Shown piece by piece: positions 42,876 to 53,389 of a stretch of 64,000 nucleotides of DNA (position 1 is its first letter; the number at the start of each line of letters is the position of its first letter). The DNA comes from Brevibacterium sp. JSBI002 (lineage in GTDB: Bacteria > Actinomycetota > Actinomycetes > Actinomycetales > Brevibacteriaceae), in NCBI RefSeq assembly GCF_026013965.1, contig NZ_CP110341.1:1550001-1614000 (forward strand). The letters run 5' to 3'. The notes beneath the pieces are model-generated. The model was not told the origin of the DNA. It saw only the letters and a list, made by a program, of their open reading frames with translations, and searched no databases. Position numbers and translations under genes: made by a program.

Positions 42876-42921
42876 ACGATACCGCGGGCAGTCCTCGGAG
42901 GACTGCTCGCGGTGTCGTTTT
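42876..42921 (+). terminator. Strong terminator after the M15 peptidase
   Basis: 21-base arms with few mismatches (ACGATACCGCGGGCAGTCCTC against its partner) and a minimal loop are followed by TTTT. Confidence 0.9.
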
Positions 42922-42959
42922 GGGAGGTGGTGCCCAACGGTGATAGAGTTGCAACCGTT

Positions 42960-43035
42960 GCCCGCGTAGCTCAGTGGATAGAGCGTCTGCCTCCGGAGCA
43001 GAAGGTCGTAGGTTCGAATCCTGTCGCGGGCACCA
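42960..43035 (+). tRNA. tRNA-Arg (anticodon CCG)
   Basis: A complete cloverleaf of 76 bases with encoded CCA (43033-43035). The acceptor stem is GCCCGCG with CGCGGGC. The anticodon loop is CTCCGGA (anticodon CCG at 42993-42995), and the T arm contains GGTTCGAATCC. Confidence 0.96.
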
Positions 43036-43040
43036 CGATG

Positions 43041-43072
43041 CCGCCCATCTCAACTTCTGAGGTGGGCGGTTC
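43041..43072 (+). terminator. Terminator of tRNA-Arg
   Basis: CCGCCCATCTCA and TGAGGTGGGCGG pair with one G-T around a 5-base loop and are followed by TTCT, 6 bases after the tRNA. Confidence 0.8.
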
Positions 43073-43157
43073 TGCATAGGCGGTCCGAGTGGTCGGTGGT
43101 GCAGCCAGGATCTAAGGTAGTCGGAGTCGAGACCCAGACCGCGATGTTAGGCATACG

Positions 43158-43931
43158 ATGTCGGAACCTGCTGAAGAACCCGTCCAGACCAGCGCGGGGG
43201 ACGATGAGATCGTCCTCCGAGCGCAGGGACTGCGCAAGAGCTTCGGTCGCGGTGATACGGCAGTCGACGCTCTCGACGACATCAGCGTCGACTTCGAATC
43301 GGGACGCTTCACCGCCATCATGGGGCCCTCCGGGTCCGGAAAATCGACGTTCATGCATGTGCTTGCCGGGCTCGACCGTGTCGATTCGGGTTCGATCATC
43401 ATGCGGGGCCAGGACATCACCCGTCTCAACGACCGGCAGCTGACTCAGCTGCGGCGTGACCGCGTGGGCTTCATCTTCCAGGCCTTCAACCTCGTCCCGA
43501 CGCTGAGCGCTGAACAGAACATCGAACTGCCGGTCTCACTGGCCCGGAAGAAGATCGATCGCCAGTGGAAGGCCGAAGTGGTCGAACGCCTCGAACTCGG
43601 CGATCGTCTGCAGCATCGTCCGCACGAGCTCTCCGGCGGTCAGCAGCAGAGAGTCGCCGTGGCCCGGGCTCTGCTGACGCGGCCGGATGTCATCTTCGCC
43701 GACGAGCCCACAGGAAACCTCGACTCCCACGCCGGAGCGGAGGTCCTGTCCCTGCTCGGTCGGGCCACGACCCTGTACGGGCAGACGATCATCATGGTCA
43801 CCCACGACCCCGTCGCGGCATCTCACGCCGGGCGGGTCGTCCTGCTCAAAGACGGGCGAGCCACGGGTGAAGTCCGTCAGCCGACGCGAGAGAGCGTGGT
43901 CACGGCGCTGAGTGAACTGAGTTCTCTGTGA
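43158..43931 (+). CDS. ABC transporter ATP-binding protein (MacB/LolD type)
   Basis: The 257-residue ATPase has Walker A GPSGSGKST, Q-loop FIFQAFNLVPTLS, signature LSGGQQQRVAVA, Walker B VIFADEPTGNLDS and the switch His in MVTHDP. This subfamily pairs with FtsX-type permeases that do not import but perform mechanical work or export from the membrane. It overlaps its permease by 4 bases. Confidence 0.93.
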   Translation: MSEPAEEPVQTSAGDDEIVLRAQGLRKSFGRGDTAVDALDDISVDFESGRFTAIMGPSGSGKSTFMHVLAGLDRVDSGSIIMRGQDITRLNDRQLTQLRRDRVGFIFQAFNLVPTLSAEQNIELPVSLARKKIDRQWKAEVVERLELGDRLQHRPHELSGGQQQRVAVARALLTRPDVIFADEPTGNLDSHAGAEVLSLLGRATTLYGQTIIMVTHDPVAASHAGRVVLLKDGRATGEVRQPTRESVVTALSELSSL

Positions 43932-46477
43932 TCGCTGTCGCCCTCGCACAGATTCGGATCCACTGGGCCCGATTCCTCGCAATCGGCCTCGGCATCGCAT
44001 TGGCTTCCGGATTCGTCGCAACAACCCTGATCATCAACTCCTCGCTGCAGGACAGCCTCGAACACGCCGTCGGCCGATCTTTCGAGAACGCCGACCTCAC
44101 CGGCGTCCCGGACCGAGACGTCTTCGTCGGGGGAGACGAGGCGTCTCCGCTGCTGCGCCCCTTAGCCGAAGTCGACGGGGTGGCCACCGCGTCGCTGTCG
44201 GCCCGCACAGTGACCACGGGCCGAGGATCCGCATTCTCCGAAAGCTCTTTTGCGCTGTCTCCGGTGCCTGCCGACGAACGGCTCGACACTTTCGAAATGG
44301 TCTCCGGTCAGCGACCAGAAGCAACGACGGATCTCGTGCTCGACACGCGCACGGCCAGCGATCTCAACCTCGGAGTCGGCGATGAGATTCGCTTCACCGT
44401 CGATGCGGTCCCGGTGGAGAGCGGAAACGATGACATGCCGATCTACCGGGGTTCGAGTCAGAGCAGCGTCACCTTCTCCGTCGTGGGCATCGCCGAAATG
44501 GGGCAGGATCCGGCCCTGCCCGGTGCCACTCGAGCGCTGACGACAGCATCGGGCTATCAGGAGTATTTCGCCCAGCAGGGCGATGTCATCGCCATTCAGA
44601 TCGCCCTCGAGAGCGGCGCGGACCCAGAGGCTGTGCGTACACAGCTGCAGAGGGTCATCGACGGTTCGGAACTGAACGGCAGCCTCGAAGCGCTCTCCGT
44701 GGACGATGCCGTAAAAGCGAAGACCGACCGCCTCTCCGGCGGCAACGCCGTCGTGACCGGTCTCCTGCTCGTCTTCGCCGGAATCTCCGTCATCGTCGCC
44801 ATCCTCGTCGTCTCCAACACCTTCTCCGTCATCGTCGCCGGACGCCGTCGGGAATTCGCTCTGCTGCGCTGCCTCGGCGCCACCCGCGTGCAGATGTACG
44901 GCTCGGTCGTGGCCGAAGGGCTCTTCGTCGGATTGCTCGGGTCGATCTTCGGTGTGCTCACCGGGGTCGCCGGCAGTCGCGGACTGATGGCTGTGGCGGT
45001 GCGCTACTGGCCGCAGGAGTTCCCCTACGACACTCTCACCGTTCCCGTCTCCGCCCTGGTCAGCGGGGTCGTCATCGGTGCCCTGCTGACGATTGTGGCC
45101 ACCATCCGACCGGCTCGCAGTGCCATCGCTGTGACCCCGCTCGAAGCACTCCAGCCCTTCGACGCTTCCATCTCGCCGAGCACCCGCGCTCGTCCGCGGC
45201 ACCTCGTGGGTTTCGGCTGCATCGGGCTGGGTGTGGTTCTCGTCATCGTCTCGGTCTATGCGGTGTCGGCCTCTCAGCTCTGGATCCTCGGCGGAGCGCT
45301 GGGTGGGGGACTCGTGGTCACGGGGCTGGTCATCAGCGCGGCGAAGATCATCCCACCCGTCGTCGCGTGGACGGGGGAGGTGCTGTTCAGCCCTTGGGGC
45401 GTGCCCGGTCAGCTGGCGACCCTGAACACATTGCGCAATCCGCGTCGCACCGCGGCCACAGCCACGGCGCTTATCATCGGTGTGACCTTGGTGGCGACGA
45501 TCCTCGTGGGCGGCATGTCGACGAAGGCGACGCTCAGCCACGGACTCGACCAGCGTTATCCCGTCGACATCTCCGTGCCGCTGTCGGGCCTCGTCGATGA
45601 TGACCAACTCGACGATGTGCGCGGGATCCCCGGCGTGTCCACCGCGGTCCTCGCCCACCGCGCCGAGGCGGTCGAAGACTTCAAGGGCTCCCGTCCCGAG
45701 ATCTTCGTCATCGACCCGGACAGCGCCGAGACCGTACTCGGAGGCGCGGCCGCGAATATCGTGTCCGGACGGGTCACGGTCCCCGAAGACTATCCTTCAC
45801 CGACAGTGCGGGTGAAGGGGCTCAACGAGATGAGCGTGCCCGTGCACAGGGACGGCCTCTCCAGCCTCGCTTTCTTCACCACCCCCGACGTCGGCAACGA
45901 TCTCGGCATCTCGGCGACGACGACGGCCGTGCTCGTCCGCCTCGACGAGGATGTCGACGTCGATGAGATCACCCGCATCCGCCAGTCCGTGGCCGAGACG
46001 CTCGACGTCTCCAGCGACGAGGTCGGCGGCTCGGCCGTCGCCCGGGGCGCCTATTCCGAACTCATCGATGTCTTGCTCGCCGGGGCCGTGGCTCTGCTCT
46101 TCGTCTCTGTGGTCATCGCGCTCATCGGCGTCTCGAACACGGTCAGCCTCTCCGTCATCGAGCGCCGCCGGGAGAACGCGCTGATGCGGGCGCTGGGGCT
46201 GAGCCTTGCGCAGCTGCGGACTCTACTGGCGCTCGAGGCGGTGCTCATCTCATCGGTGGCTGCACTGCTGGGACTCGTGCTCGGCGGTGCCCTGGGCATC
46301 GTCGGCACACGGTTGGTCACCCACGACTACTCCACCGACCTCATCGTCGACTTCTCTGCCCCGTCCTTCCTCGGCATCCTCGGCGTGGCGGTCGTCGCCG
46401 GCATCCTCTCCGCTCTGGCACCGGCCAGGCGAGCGTCCCGACTCTCACCGGTCGAAGGTCTCAAACTCGACTTCTGA
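43928..46477 (+). CDS. FtsX-family ABC permease (large, two FtsX domains)
   Basis: The 849-residue permease starts with GTG. It has one N-terminal helix (about 15-37), an outer MacB-PCD-like domain to about 260, three helices of the first FtsX domain (about 270-400), two central helices (about 425-480), a second outer domain, and a second FtsX domain (about 690-849). The final motif LSPVEGLKLDF resembles family ends. It likely extrudes peptides, lipids or antibiotics. Substrate unknown. Confidence 0.9.
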   Translation: MIAVALAQIRIHWARFLAIGLGIALASGFVATTLIINSSLQDSLEHAVGRSFENADLTGVPDRDVFVGGDEASPLLRPLAEVDGVATASLSARTVTTGRGSAFSESSFALSPVPADERLDTFEMVSGQRPEATTDLVLDTRTASDLNLGVGDEIRFTVDAVPVESGNDDMPIYRGSSQSSVTFSVVGIAEMGQDPALPGATRALTTASGYQEYFAQQGDVIAIQIALESGADPEAVRTQLQRVIDGSELNGSLEALSVDDAVKAKTDRLSGGNAVVTGLLLVFAGISVIVAILVVSNTFSVIVAGRRREFALLRCLGATRVQMYGSVVAEGLFVGLLGSIFGVLTGVAGSRGLMAVAVRYWPQEFPYDTLTVPVSALVSGVVIGALLTIVATIRPARSAIAVTPLEALQPFDASISPSTRARPRHLVGFGCIGLGVVLVIVSVYAVSASQLWILGGALGGGLVVTGLVISAAKIIPPVVAWTGEVLFSPWGVPGQLATLNTLRNPRRTAATATALIIGVTLVATILVGGMSTKATLSHGLDQRYPVDISVPLSGLVDDDQLDDVRGIPGVSTAVLAHRAEAVEDFKGSRPEIFVIDPDSAETVLGGAAANIVSGRVTVPEDYPSPTVRVKGLNEMSVPVHRDGLSSLAFFTTPDVGNDLGISATTTAVLVRLDEDVDVDEITRIRQSVAETLDVSSDEVGGSAVARGAYSELIDVLLAGAVALLFVSVVIALIGVSNTVSLSVIERRRENALMRALGLSLAQLRTLLALEAVLISSVAALLGLVLGGALGIVGTRLVTHDYSTDLIVDFSAPSFLGILGVAVVAGILSALAPARRASRLSPVEGLKLDF

Positions 46478-46526
46478 TGGGCCCCGGCCACCGAACCGGA
46501 CGTCGGTGTCTGATAGGAAAGAGCTC

Positions 46527-47702
46527 ATGAACTCCGCGCGCATCCGCATTCTGATCGTCCTCGGAATCGTCTTCGCTGCCTTCAATCTGCGCCCCGGAGT
46601 CACCGGGCTCTCGCCTCTGCTCGACACCATGGGCGAAGAGATCGAACTGAGCGCGGTGTTCCTGGCCGTCATCGGCATGCTGCCGCCGCTGCTCTACGGC
46701 ATCAGCGGCTTCATCACCCCGCGGCTCTATGCCCGCTTCTCCGGACTCGGCCTGACCTTGGCCGCCATGGTGCTGGTCATGATCGGACTGGGTGTCCGCT
46801 CGGTCATCGATTCGCCGTCGCTGTTCCTGGCGCTGAGCGTGCTGGCCCTGCTGGGAATGGGCATCGGAAACGTCGTCCTCCCGCCCCTGGTGAAATCGTA
46901 TTTCCCCGACAGGGTGGCCCTCATGTCGACCGTGCACGTCGGGCTCCTCCAGTTCGGGACGTTCATTCCGCCGCTCGTGGCGGTTCCCCTCGCCTCCGGT
47001 GTCGGTTGGAGAGGGTCACTGCTCGTCTGGGCCGGTTTCGCGGCTCTGGGTGCGGTCGTGTGGATCGTCATCCGCATGGCCAGGCCCGCACCCGCCGCCG
47101 AGGTGGCCGTCGCCGTCGTCGGCGGCAGTGAGCTCTCCCGCCTCCTGCACAGCCCTCGGGCCTGGGCGCTGATGACGATGACGGGTCTGACGTCGTTCAA
47201 CAACTTCATCCTCTTCACCTGGCTGCCGGGTCTGCTCACCCGCTCCGGGTTCGATGCTGCCTTCGGCGGGGCGATGCTCGCGCTGGTCACAGCCATCCCT
47301 CTCGTCCTCGGATTCGTCCTGCCGACCCTGGCTCAGAAGATGACTTCGGCATATCCCATCGTCGTCGGCTTCTGCCTCAGCCTGGCCGTGGGGTACCTGG
47401 GTCTGTGGCTGCTGCCGACAGCGGCTCCCGTGCTGTGGACAGTGTTGCTGGGCATCGGCATCTCCACGTTCCCACTCGCTCTGACACTCATCACCCTCCG
47501 GGCGCGAAACGCCGAGGCGGCGGCTTCCCTGTCCGGCTTCGTCCAGGGCGGCGGGTATCTCCTCGCGGCCACCGGCCCGCTGATCTTCGCCTTTCTCCTC
47601 CAGAGCTTCGACAGCATGTGGCAGGCATTCGTCGTGGTGCTCGCCTCGGTGGCCGTCAAATTCTTCGTCAGCCACGCCGCCTGCCGACCCGGCGCCATCT
47701 GA
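46527..47702 (+). CDS. MFS transporter, CynX/NimT type
   Basis: The ATG at 46527 follows AGGAAAGAG. The 391-residue protein has 12 hydrophobic helices and the subfamily motif FNLRPGVTGLSPLL in helix 1, and LASGVGWRGSLLVW later. CynX/NimT transporters move cyanate, nitroimidazole-like or other small compounds. The gene follows the ABC permease by 49 bases and may be independent. Confidence 0.85.
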   Translation: MNSARIRILIVLGIVFAAFNLRPGVTGLSPLLDTMGEEIELSAVFLAVIGMLPPLLYGISGFITPRLYARFSGLGLTLAAMVLVMIGLGVRSVIDSPSLFLALSVLALLGMGIGNVVLPPLVKSYFPDRVALMSTVHVGLLQFGTFIPPLVAVPLASGVGWRGSLLVWAGFAALGAVVWIVIRMARPAPAAEVAVAVVGGSELSRLLHSPRAWALMTMTGLTSFNNFILFTWLPGLLTRSGFDAAFGGAMLALVTAIPLVLGFVLPTLAQKMTSAYPIVVGFCLSLAVGYLGLWLLPTAAPVLWTVLLGIGISTFPLALTLITLRARNAEAAASLSGFVQGGGYLLAATGPLIFAFLLQSFDSMWQAFVVVLASVAVKFFVSHAACRPGAI

Positions 47703-47723
47703 GGCCCGGCGGGCTTCCGTCTC

Positions 47724-48614
47724 GTGATGAGAGCGAAGATGACATCGGATTCGTCCTCGCCGTCCGGGCCCGAGTACTCTGTTCGAGTGACCCCGGAAGA
47801 CTTGCAGACTGCACTCGCGCGCGCCTTGGCGACGGCCGAGGCAGGCCTCGTCGCACCGGGGTTCGCCATGCAGATCGACGTCCTGGCTCCGAACCGTTCC
47901 GAACTCGGTGACTGGACGACGCCCGTGGCGCTGCGCGCCGCCGCTGCACCCGAGCAGCGGACCGAGCTCGCCGCACATCTGTGCACCGAACTGCGTGCCC
48001 TGACCGGGGTGGCGGATGCCGTCATCGCCGGGCCCGGCTTCGTCAACGTGACCCTCACTCCCGCTGGCCGAGCACATGTGCTCAGCGACATCATCACTGC
48101 AGCGGGGGAGACCGATTCGATCGAGGGAGCGGAACAGGACGGGTCGCCGCTGCGCACGCTGCTCGTCGCTGCGGACCGGGAATCGGCACAGGCGCCTGTC
48201 ACCGGCGACCACGACCGTGACGTCGACCCGGTCGCGGTGAACAGCCTGCAGCGCGGCCATGCCGCCGCCTGCCGGGAGCAGCGGCGGGCGCACCGAGCGG
48301 GAATCCCGTCCGAGGCCGTCGACGCGGCGGGACTCGAGGATCCGAGCGAGACGCGAATGCTCAATGCCGTGGCGGGACTGCCGTCAGCGCTGGAACGCTC
48401 GCGCCGCCTCGGCGAGAACGATCTGTTCGTCAACGCTCTTATCGACCTCGGCGATGCCGTCGAGGACTGGATCCGCCGCTGTCCGGTCACTCCGACGGTC
48501 GATGAGGACATCACCGTCACCCATGCCTCCCGGCTCTTCGCTCTGAGAGCCGTCATCATCGTCCTCGCCGCAGGACTACGACAATTGGGCGCTTCGGCCC
48601 CGGAGAGGATCTGA
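47724..48614 (+). CDS. nrtL: ArgS-related anticodon-binding protein NrtL
   Basis: About 296 residues. The start could also be the ATG at 47739. The N-terminus resembles the additional domain of arginyl-tRNA synthetase (APNRSELGDWTTPVALRAAA and GPGFVNVTLT). The C-terminus is a DALR anticodon-binding domain (ASRLFALRAVIIVLAAGLRQLG). The whole catalytic core with HIGH and KMSKS is missing. Proteins of this kind lie directly before lysA in many actinobacteria and are annotated as NrtL. Their role is not known. The stop overlaps the lysA ATG. Confidence 0.82.
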   Translation: MMRAKMTSDSSSPSGPEYSVRVTPEDLQTALARALATAEAGLVAPGFAMQIDVLAPNRSELGDWTTPVALRAAAAPEQRTELAAHLCTELRALTGVADAVIAGPGFVNVTLTPAGRAHVLSDIITAAGETDSIEGAEQDGSPLRTLLVAADRESAQAPVTGDHDRDVDPVAVNSLQRGHAAACREQRRAHRAGIPSEAVDAAGLEDPSETRMLNAVAGLPSALERSRRLGENDLFVNALIDLGDAVEDWIRRCPVTPTVDEDITVTHASRLFALRAVIIVLAAGLRQLGASAPERI

Positions 48615-50053
48615 TGCCCGCACATATCGCAGGGACTCTGCACGCGACACCGGCCCCGGTGTGGCTGCCCTATCCCGATGACGTCAATGCCCTGCTGCCG
48701 AGTCTGTGGTCGGACAACGTCACGAAGACCGACGACGGAGTGCTCACGATCGCCGGTCATTCCGTGACGGACCTGGCCGAACGATACGGGACCCCCACTC
48801 TCGTCATGGACGTCGCTGACTTCCGCAGCCGTGCCGAGGCCTACCTGAGCACATTCTCCAACGCCTTCTCCGTGGAGAAGGGACTGGCCGGCGCCGATGT
48901 GTTCTACGCCGGGAAGGCATTCCTGTGCACAGCTGTAGCCCGCTGGGTGCATGAGGCCGGGCTCGGCCTCGACACCTGCTCCCTGGGCGAGATGATGATC
49001 GCCCGCGCCGCCGGTGTCCCCGGCGACCGCGTCGGGCTGCACGGAAACAATAAATCGGCGGCGGAGCTCGAATACGCCCTCGACTACGGCGTGGCCAGGA
49101 TCTTCGTCGACAGCCTCGATGAGGTCGCACGTCTGGAATCCATCGCTGCAGCCAGAGGAACGGTCGCCCCGGTCATGCTGCGAGTCACGGTCGGCGTCGA
49201 AGCGCACACCCACGACTTCATCGCCACGGCTCACGAAGACCAGAAGTTCGGGCTCTCTCTCGCCGACGGCACCGCCGCCCGGGCCGCTCGTCTGGTCGCC
49301 GAATCCGAACATCTGCGTCTCGACGGTCTCCACTCCCACATCGGTTCGCAGATCTTCGACATCTCCGGATTCCAGGTCGCCGCCGCCCGTGTACTCGCCT
49401 TCCGAGCCGAGATCATGGGCGAACACGGCATCAACCTGCCCGATGTCGACCTCGGCGGCGGCTTCGGCATCCGCTACACCTCCCAGGACACCCCGATCCC
49501 GGTCGCGGAGATGGCCGCAGAGCTCGCCGCCGTCGTGGCCAAGGAATGCCGGGGTCTGGGCACGAGCGTCCCCCGGATCTCCATCGAACCCGGACGCGCC
49601 ATCGTCTCCCCGGCGGTGTTCACTCTCTACGAGGTCGGCACCGTCAAACAGGTGAGCACGGACAGCGGCACTCGCACCTATGTCGCCGTCGACGGGGGAA
49701 TGAGCGACAACATCCGCACGGCTCTCTACGACGCGGACTATTCGTGCACCCTGGCCAACCGGAACTCGAGCGCCGAGCCTGCGATCGTGCGGGTCGTCGG
49801 CAAGCACTGCGAGTCCGGTGACATCATCGTCCGCGACGAATACATGGGCGCAGACGTCACCGCAGGCGATCTCGTCGCGGTCCCCACCACCGGGGCGTAC
49901 TGCCGCTCGCTGGCCAACAACTACAACCACCTGCCCCGGCCGGGCGTGCTGGCCGTCGAGGCCGATAGAGTTGAGTGGATCGTGACCCCCGAAGACCACA
50001 CGCAGATGTTCGCCACGGACCCGGGAATGGCCGGGGGAGCGGCGTCGAACTGA
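48614..50053 (+). CDS. lysA: Diaminopimelate decarboxylase
   Basis: The 479-residue PLP enzyme turns meso-diaminopimelate into lysine. It has the PLP lysine in VFYAGKAFLC, the LDGLHSHIGSQIFD loop, DLGGGFGIRY, IEPGRAIVSP and the late CESGD motif that contributes to the active site across the dimer. The ATG shares a base with the nrtL stop. It starts an operon with hom, thrC and thrB, so lysine and threonine synthesis are linked. Confidence 0.95.
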   Translation: MPAHIAGTLHATPAPVWLPYPDDVNALLPSLWSDNVTKTDDGVLTIAGHSVTDLAERYGTPTLVMDVADFRSRAEAYLSTFSNAFSVEKGLAGADVFYAGKAFLCTAVARWVHEAGLGLDTCSLGEMMIARAAGVPGDRVGLHGNNKSAAELEYALDYGVARIFVDSLDEVARLESIAAARGTVAPVMLRVTVGVEAHTHDFIATAHEDQKFGLSLADGTAARAARLVAESEHLRLDGLHSHIGSQIFDISGFQVAAARVLAFRAEIMGEHGINLPDVDLGGGFGIRYTSQDTPIPVAEMAAELAAVVAKECRGLGTSVPRISIEPGRAIVSPAVFTLYEVGTVKQVSTDSGTRTYVAVDGGMSDNIRTALYDADYSCTLANRNSSAEPAIVRVVGKHCESGDIIVRDEYMGADVTAGDLVAVPTTGAYCRSLANNYNHLPRPGVLAVEADRVEWIVTPEDHTQMFATDPGMAGGAASN

Positions 50054-51396
50054 TGAGTGCGAGAGACAAGAGCGGAAAAGGTGAGGAAATGCAGGCACTG
50101 AAGGTTGCCATGCTCGGATGCGGAGTCGTCGGCACGGAGGTCGCCGCCCGAATCCAGAATCGCGCGGAGGGCCTGGCCGAGCGCATCGGCGCTCCGCTGG
50201 AGCTGAGCGCCATCGTCGTCCGCGATGCCTCGAAGGCCCGTCCGGGAATCGACGCGAAGCTGCTGACGACCGACGCCGAGGCGGCCATCGCCGGAGCCGA
50301 TATCGTCGTCGAGCTGATGGGCGGAATCGAACCCGCCCGCTCGCTCATCACCGCAGCGCTGCGCCAGGGTTCATCGGTCGTGACCGCGAACAAGGCTCTG
50401 CTGGCCGCCAGCTACGGCGAACTCATGTCCGCGGCCGACGCCGCTGGTGTGCGCCTCGAGCACGAAGCAGCGGTGGCAGGGGCCATCCCGATCATCCGAC
50501 CCGTCGGCGATTCGCTGGCCGGCGACCGGATCGAACGCATCATGGGCATCGTCAACGGCACGACGAACTACATCCTCGACCAGATGGACTCCGAGGGCTG
50601 GGATTTCGACCAGGCGCTCACCGCCGCCCAAGGGCTCGGATACGCAGAGGCCGATCCGACCGCCGACATCGGCGGACACGATGCGGCGGCGAAGGCTGCG
50701 ATCCTGTCATCTCTGGCATTCCACGCACCCGTGTCGATCGACGACGTCCACGTCGAAGGCATCGAAGGCGTCACCGCCGAGATGGTCGAGACCGCCCGGG
50801 ACCAGGGCTTCGTCATCAAACTCCTCGCCGTGTGCGAACGTGTGGCCTCATCACCGGCGGGCGCCGGACTCTCGGCGCGCGTCTATCCGGCGCTTCTCGA
50901 CCGAGGACACGCACTGGCATCCGTCCGCGGTGCCTTCAACGCCGTGTTCATCGAGGCCGAAGCCGCCGGCGAGCTGATGTTCTACGGACAGGGGGCCGGG
51001 GGAGCACCGACCGCATCCGCCGTGCTCGGCGACCTCGTGTCCGTGGCCAGGCGCAAGGTGCTCGGCGGACGCGGACAGTACGAACGCCCCTTCCACGAGG
51101 ATTACCCGATCCTGCCGATCTCGGCGATCACGACCAGGTACCACATCACCCTCGACGTGGTCGACCGTCCCGGTGTGCTCGCCGCGGTCTCCGAGGTCTT
51201 CGCCGATGAAGGGGCATCCATCGAACTGATGCGACAGACGATCGGGGACATCGACGACAACGGCGTCCAGCACGCGAAGCTCGTGCTGGCCACCCACTCG
51301 AACACCGACTCGACTCTGCAGAAGACGGTCGATCGACTCGTCGATCTGCCTGTCGTCCACACCGTCAAATCCGTGATCCGCGTAGAAGGACAGTGA
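50053..51396 (+). CDS. hom: Homoserine dehydrogenase
   Basis: The ATG at 50053 shares a base with the lysA stop. The ATG at 50089 has a better ribosome binding site (AAAGGTGAGGAA) and may be the true start. The protein has the NAD(P) fold ([14 protein letters not shown]), the active-site region [14 protein letters not shown], and [17 protein letters not shown]-terminal ACT domain (about residues 355-447, [15 protein letters not shown]) makes threonine feedback control likely. Confidence 0.95.
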   Translation: MSARDKSGKGEEMQALKVAMLGCGVVGTEVAARIQNRAEGLAERIGAPLELSAIVVRDASKARPGIDAKLLTTDAEAAIAGADIVVELMGGIEPARSLITAALRQGSSVVTANKALLAASYGELMSAADAAGVRLEHEAAVAGAIPIIRPVGDSLAGDRIERIMGIVNGTTNYILDQMDSEGWDFDQALTAAQGLGYAEADPTADIGGHDAAAKAAILSSLAFHAPVSIDDVHVEGIEGVTAEMVETARDQGFVIKLLAVCERVASSPAGAGLSARVYPALLDRGHALASVRGAFNAVFIEAEAAGELMFYGQGAGGAPTASAVLGDLVSVARRKVLGGRGQYERPFHEDYPILPISAITTRYHITLDVVDRPGVLAAVSEVFADEGASIELMRQTIGDIDDNGVQHAKLVLATHSNTDSTLQKTVDRLVDLPVVHTVKSVIRVEGQ

Positions 51397-51398
51397 CT

Positions 51399-52484
51399 AT
51401 GAACTACCCCAGACACCAGTGGCAGGGCGTCGTCGAGGAATACCGCAGCCTCCTCGACATCTCCGCTGACACTCCTGCCGTCACACTCGGTGAGGGCGGG
51501 ACCCCGCTGATCCGGGCGGAGAAGCTCAGCGCACGCACCGGTGCCCAGGTATGGGTGAAGTACGAGGGCCTCAATCCGACTGCGTCGTTCAAAGACCGCG
51601 GTATGACGATGGCGATCACCAAGGCTGTGGCCCATGGTGCCAAAGCCGTCATCTGCGCCTCGACGGGCAACACCTCGGCCTCTGCCGCCGCCTATGCCAC
51701 GAAGGCCGGACTGACCTGCGCCGTCCTCGTGCCCACCGGCAAGATCGCGCCGGGGAAGATGAGCCAGGCCATCGCCCACGGGGCGACCCTGCTCGAAGTC
51801 GACGGAAACTTCGACGACTGCCTGACGCTGTGCCGCAAGCTCTCGGAGTCCTACCCGGTCCACCTCGTCAACTCGGTCAATCCCGATCGCATCGAAGGTC
51901 AGAAGACCGCGGCCTTCGAGATCGTCGACGTCCTCGGCGACGCTCCCGACATCCATGTGCTGCCCGTCGGCAACGCCGGCAACATCACGGCGTACTGGAA
52001 GGGCTACAGCGAATACCGTGAACACGGGCTCTCCAAGCAGCTGCCTCAGATGTGGGGCTTCCAGGCCGCCGGTGCCGCACCGCTGGTGCTCGGCCACCCC
52101 GTCGACGAACCGGATACGGTGGCGACCGCCATCCGCATCGGCAACCCCGCCAGCTGGACGCAGGCCGAAGCGGCGCGTGACGACTCGGGCGGTCTCATCG
52201 ATTCGGTCACCGACGACGAGATCCTCGCTGCGCACAAGATCCTGTCCAGCGAAGAGGGCATCTTCGTCGAGCCCGGGTCGGCCGCCTCGGTGGCGGGTCT
52301 GCTGAAGATGGCCGACGCCGGTCGGGTCCCTGCCGATGCGACGATCGCGGTCACCGTGACCGGTCACGGACTCAAGGACCCCAGCTGGGCACTGCACACC
52401 GCCGACGGATCCGATATCGAGACCAAACGGGTCTCCGTCGACGCCGTCAGCGCCGCACGCGCCCTGGGACTCGAGGACAGCTGA
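51399..52484 (+). CDS. thrC: Threonine synthase
   Basis: The ATG at 51399 (GTG at 51393 is the alternative) follows GAAGGACAG. The 361-residue PLP enzyme turns O-phosphohomoserine into threonine. The PLP lysine is in [26 protein letters not shown] and [12 protein letters not shown] bind the phosphate. It lies 2 bases after hom. Confidence 0.95.
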   Translation: MNYPRHQWQGVVEEYRSLLDISADTPAVTLGEGGTPLIRAEKLSARTGAQVWVKYEGLNPTASFKDRGMTMAITKAVAHGAKAVICASTGNTSASAAAYATKAGLTCAVLVPTGKIAPGKMSQAIAHGATLLEVDGNFDDCLTLCRKLSESYPVHLVNSVNPDRIEGQKTAAFEIVDVLGDAPDIHVLPVGNAGNITAYWKGYSEYREHGLSKQLPQMWGFQAAGAAPLVLGHPVDEPDTVATAIRIGNPASWTQAEAARDDSGGLIDSVTDDEILAAHKILSSEEGIFVEPGSAASVAGLLKMADAGRVPADATIAVTVTGHGLKDPSWALHTADGSDIETKRVSVDAVSAARALGLEDS

Positions 52485-52486
52485 GG

Positions 52487-53389
52487 GTGCGCGTCCGACT
52501 CGAGGTCCCGGCCACCTCGGCGAATCTGGGACCCGGCTACGACTCGTACGGGCTGGCACTCGACATCGTCGACACCCTCACCCTCACCGTCCACGACGCA
52601 GCGGTCGATCCTCATCGCTGCGTCGAGGTCACGGGGGAGGGCGCCGAGGTGCTGCCCCGTGACGGCTCGCACCTGATCATGCGCATCATCGGTGAGGTGC
52701 TCGACTCGGAGTTTCCCGCCGTTGCGGTGGAGCTGAGGCCGCGTCTGTCGCTGGAGTGCGACAACCGGATTCCTCATTCCCGCGGACTGGGCTCCTCGGC
52801 CGCAGCCGTCGTTGCCGGAATCGGCCTCGCAGCGGAACTCGGAGCCTGGTCGACCGGAGTCGAGCTGAGCCGGGACCGGATCCTCGAGATCGCCACCGCC
52901 GTCGAGGGGCATCCGGACAACGCCGCCCCCGCGATCTTCGGCGGACTCACCGTCTCTCTGTCGGCGCCCGTGAAGTCGTGGCAGGTGCCGGTGCGCACCG
53001 TCGAGGCGGTCACCGTGCTCGTGCCCTCGTTCCGCCTCGACACCGAGGTTGCCCGTGGACTCATTCCCGCCGGCATCGATCACGCGATCGCCGCCGACAA
53101 TTCGGCTCGGGCTGGCCTGCTCGTCCACGGGATGAGCAATGACTCCCGGGTGCTCTTCGAAGCCACCCGCGACCAGCTCCATCAGGAGTTCCGGCGCGGC
53201 GCCTATCCGGAGTCGATGGCGTTGGTCGACGCACTGCGCGCCGAGGGTCTCCCGGCCGTCGTCTCCGGCGCCGGCCCGACGGTACTCGTCCTCGCCGAGG
53301 CGGTTCCCGACGCCCTCGTGGCAGAAGGCTTCGTCGCTCAGCGCACCGCGATTGACCTCGGTGGTTACCGGGTGAGCCGAGAAATCTGA
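52487..53389 (+). CDS. thrB: Homoserine kinase
   Basis: A GTG start follows GAGGACAGCTGAGG. The 300-residue GHMP kinase phosphorylates homoserine. It has PATSANLGPGYDSYGLAL, the ATP-binding HSRGLGSSAAAVVAG, and VSGAGPTVLVL near the C-terminus. It completes the hom-thrC-thrB set. Confidence 0.95.
   Translation: MRVRLEVPATSANLGPGYDSYGLALDIVDTLTLTVHDAAVDPHRCVEVTGEGAEVLPRDGSHLIMRIIGEVLDSEFPAVAVELRPRLSLECDNRIPHSRGLGSSAAAVVAGIGLAAELGAWSTGVELSRDRILEIATAVEGHPDNAAPAIFGGLTVSLSAPVKSWQVPVRTVEAVTVLVPSFRLDTEVARGLIPAGIDHAIAADNSARAGLLVHGMSNDSRVLFEATRDQLHQEFRRGAYPESMALVDALRAEGLPAVVSGAGPTVLVLAEAVPDALVAEGFVAQRTAIDLGGYRVSREI

Noticed and set aside
44162..45658. A 498-codon frame antisense to the FtsX permease
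   Set aside because: Asp/Gly/Arg/His-rich low-complexity shadow without a ribosome binding site.
47333..50098. A 921-codon frame antisense to nrtL, lysA and the MFS gene
   Set aside because: It crosses three real genes on the other strand and has no domain. High GC keeps stop codons rare.
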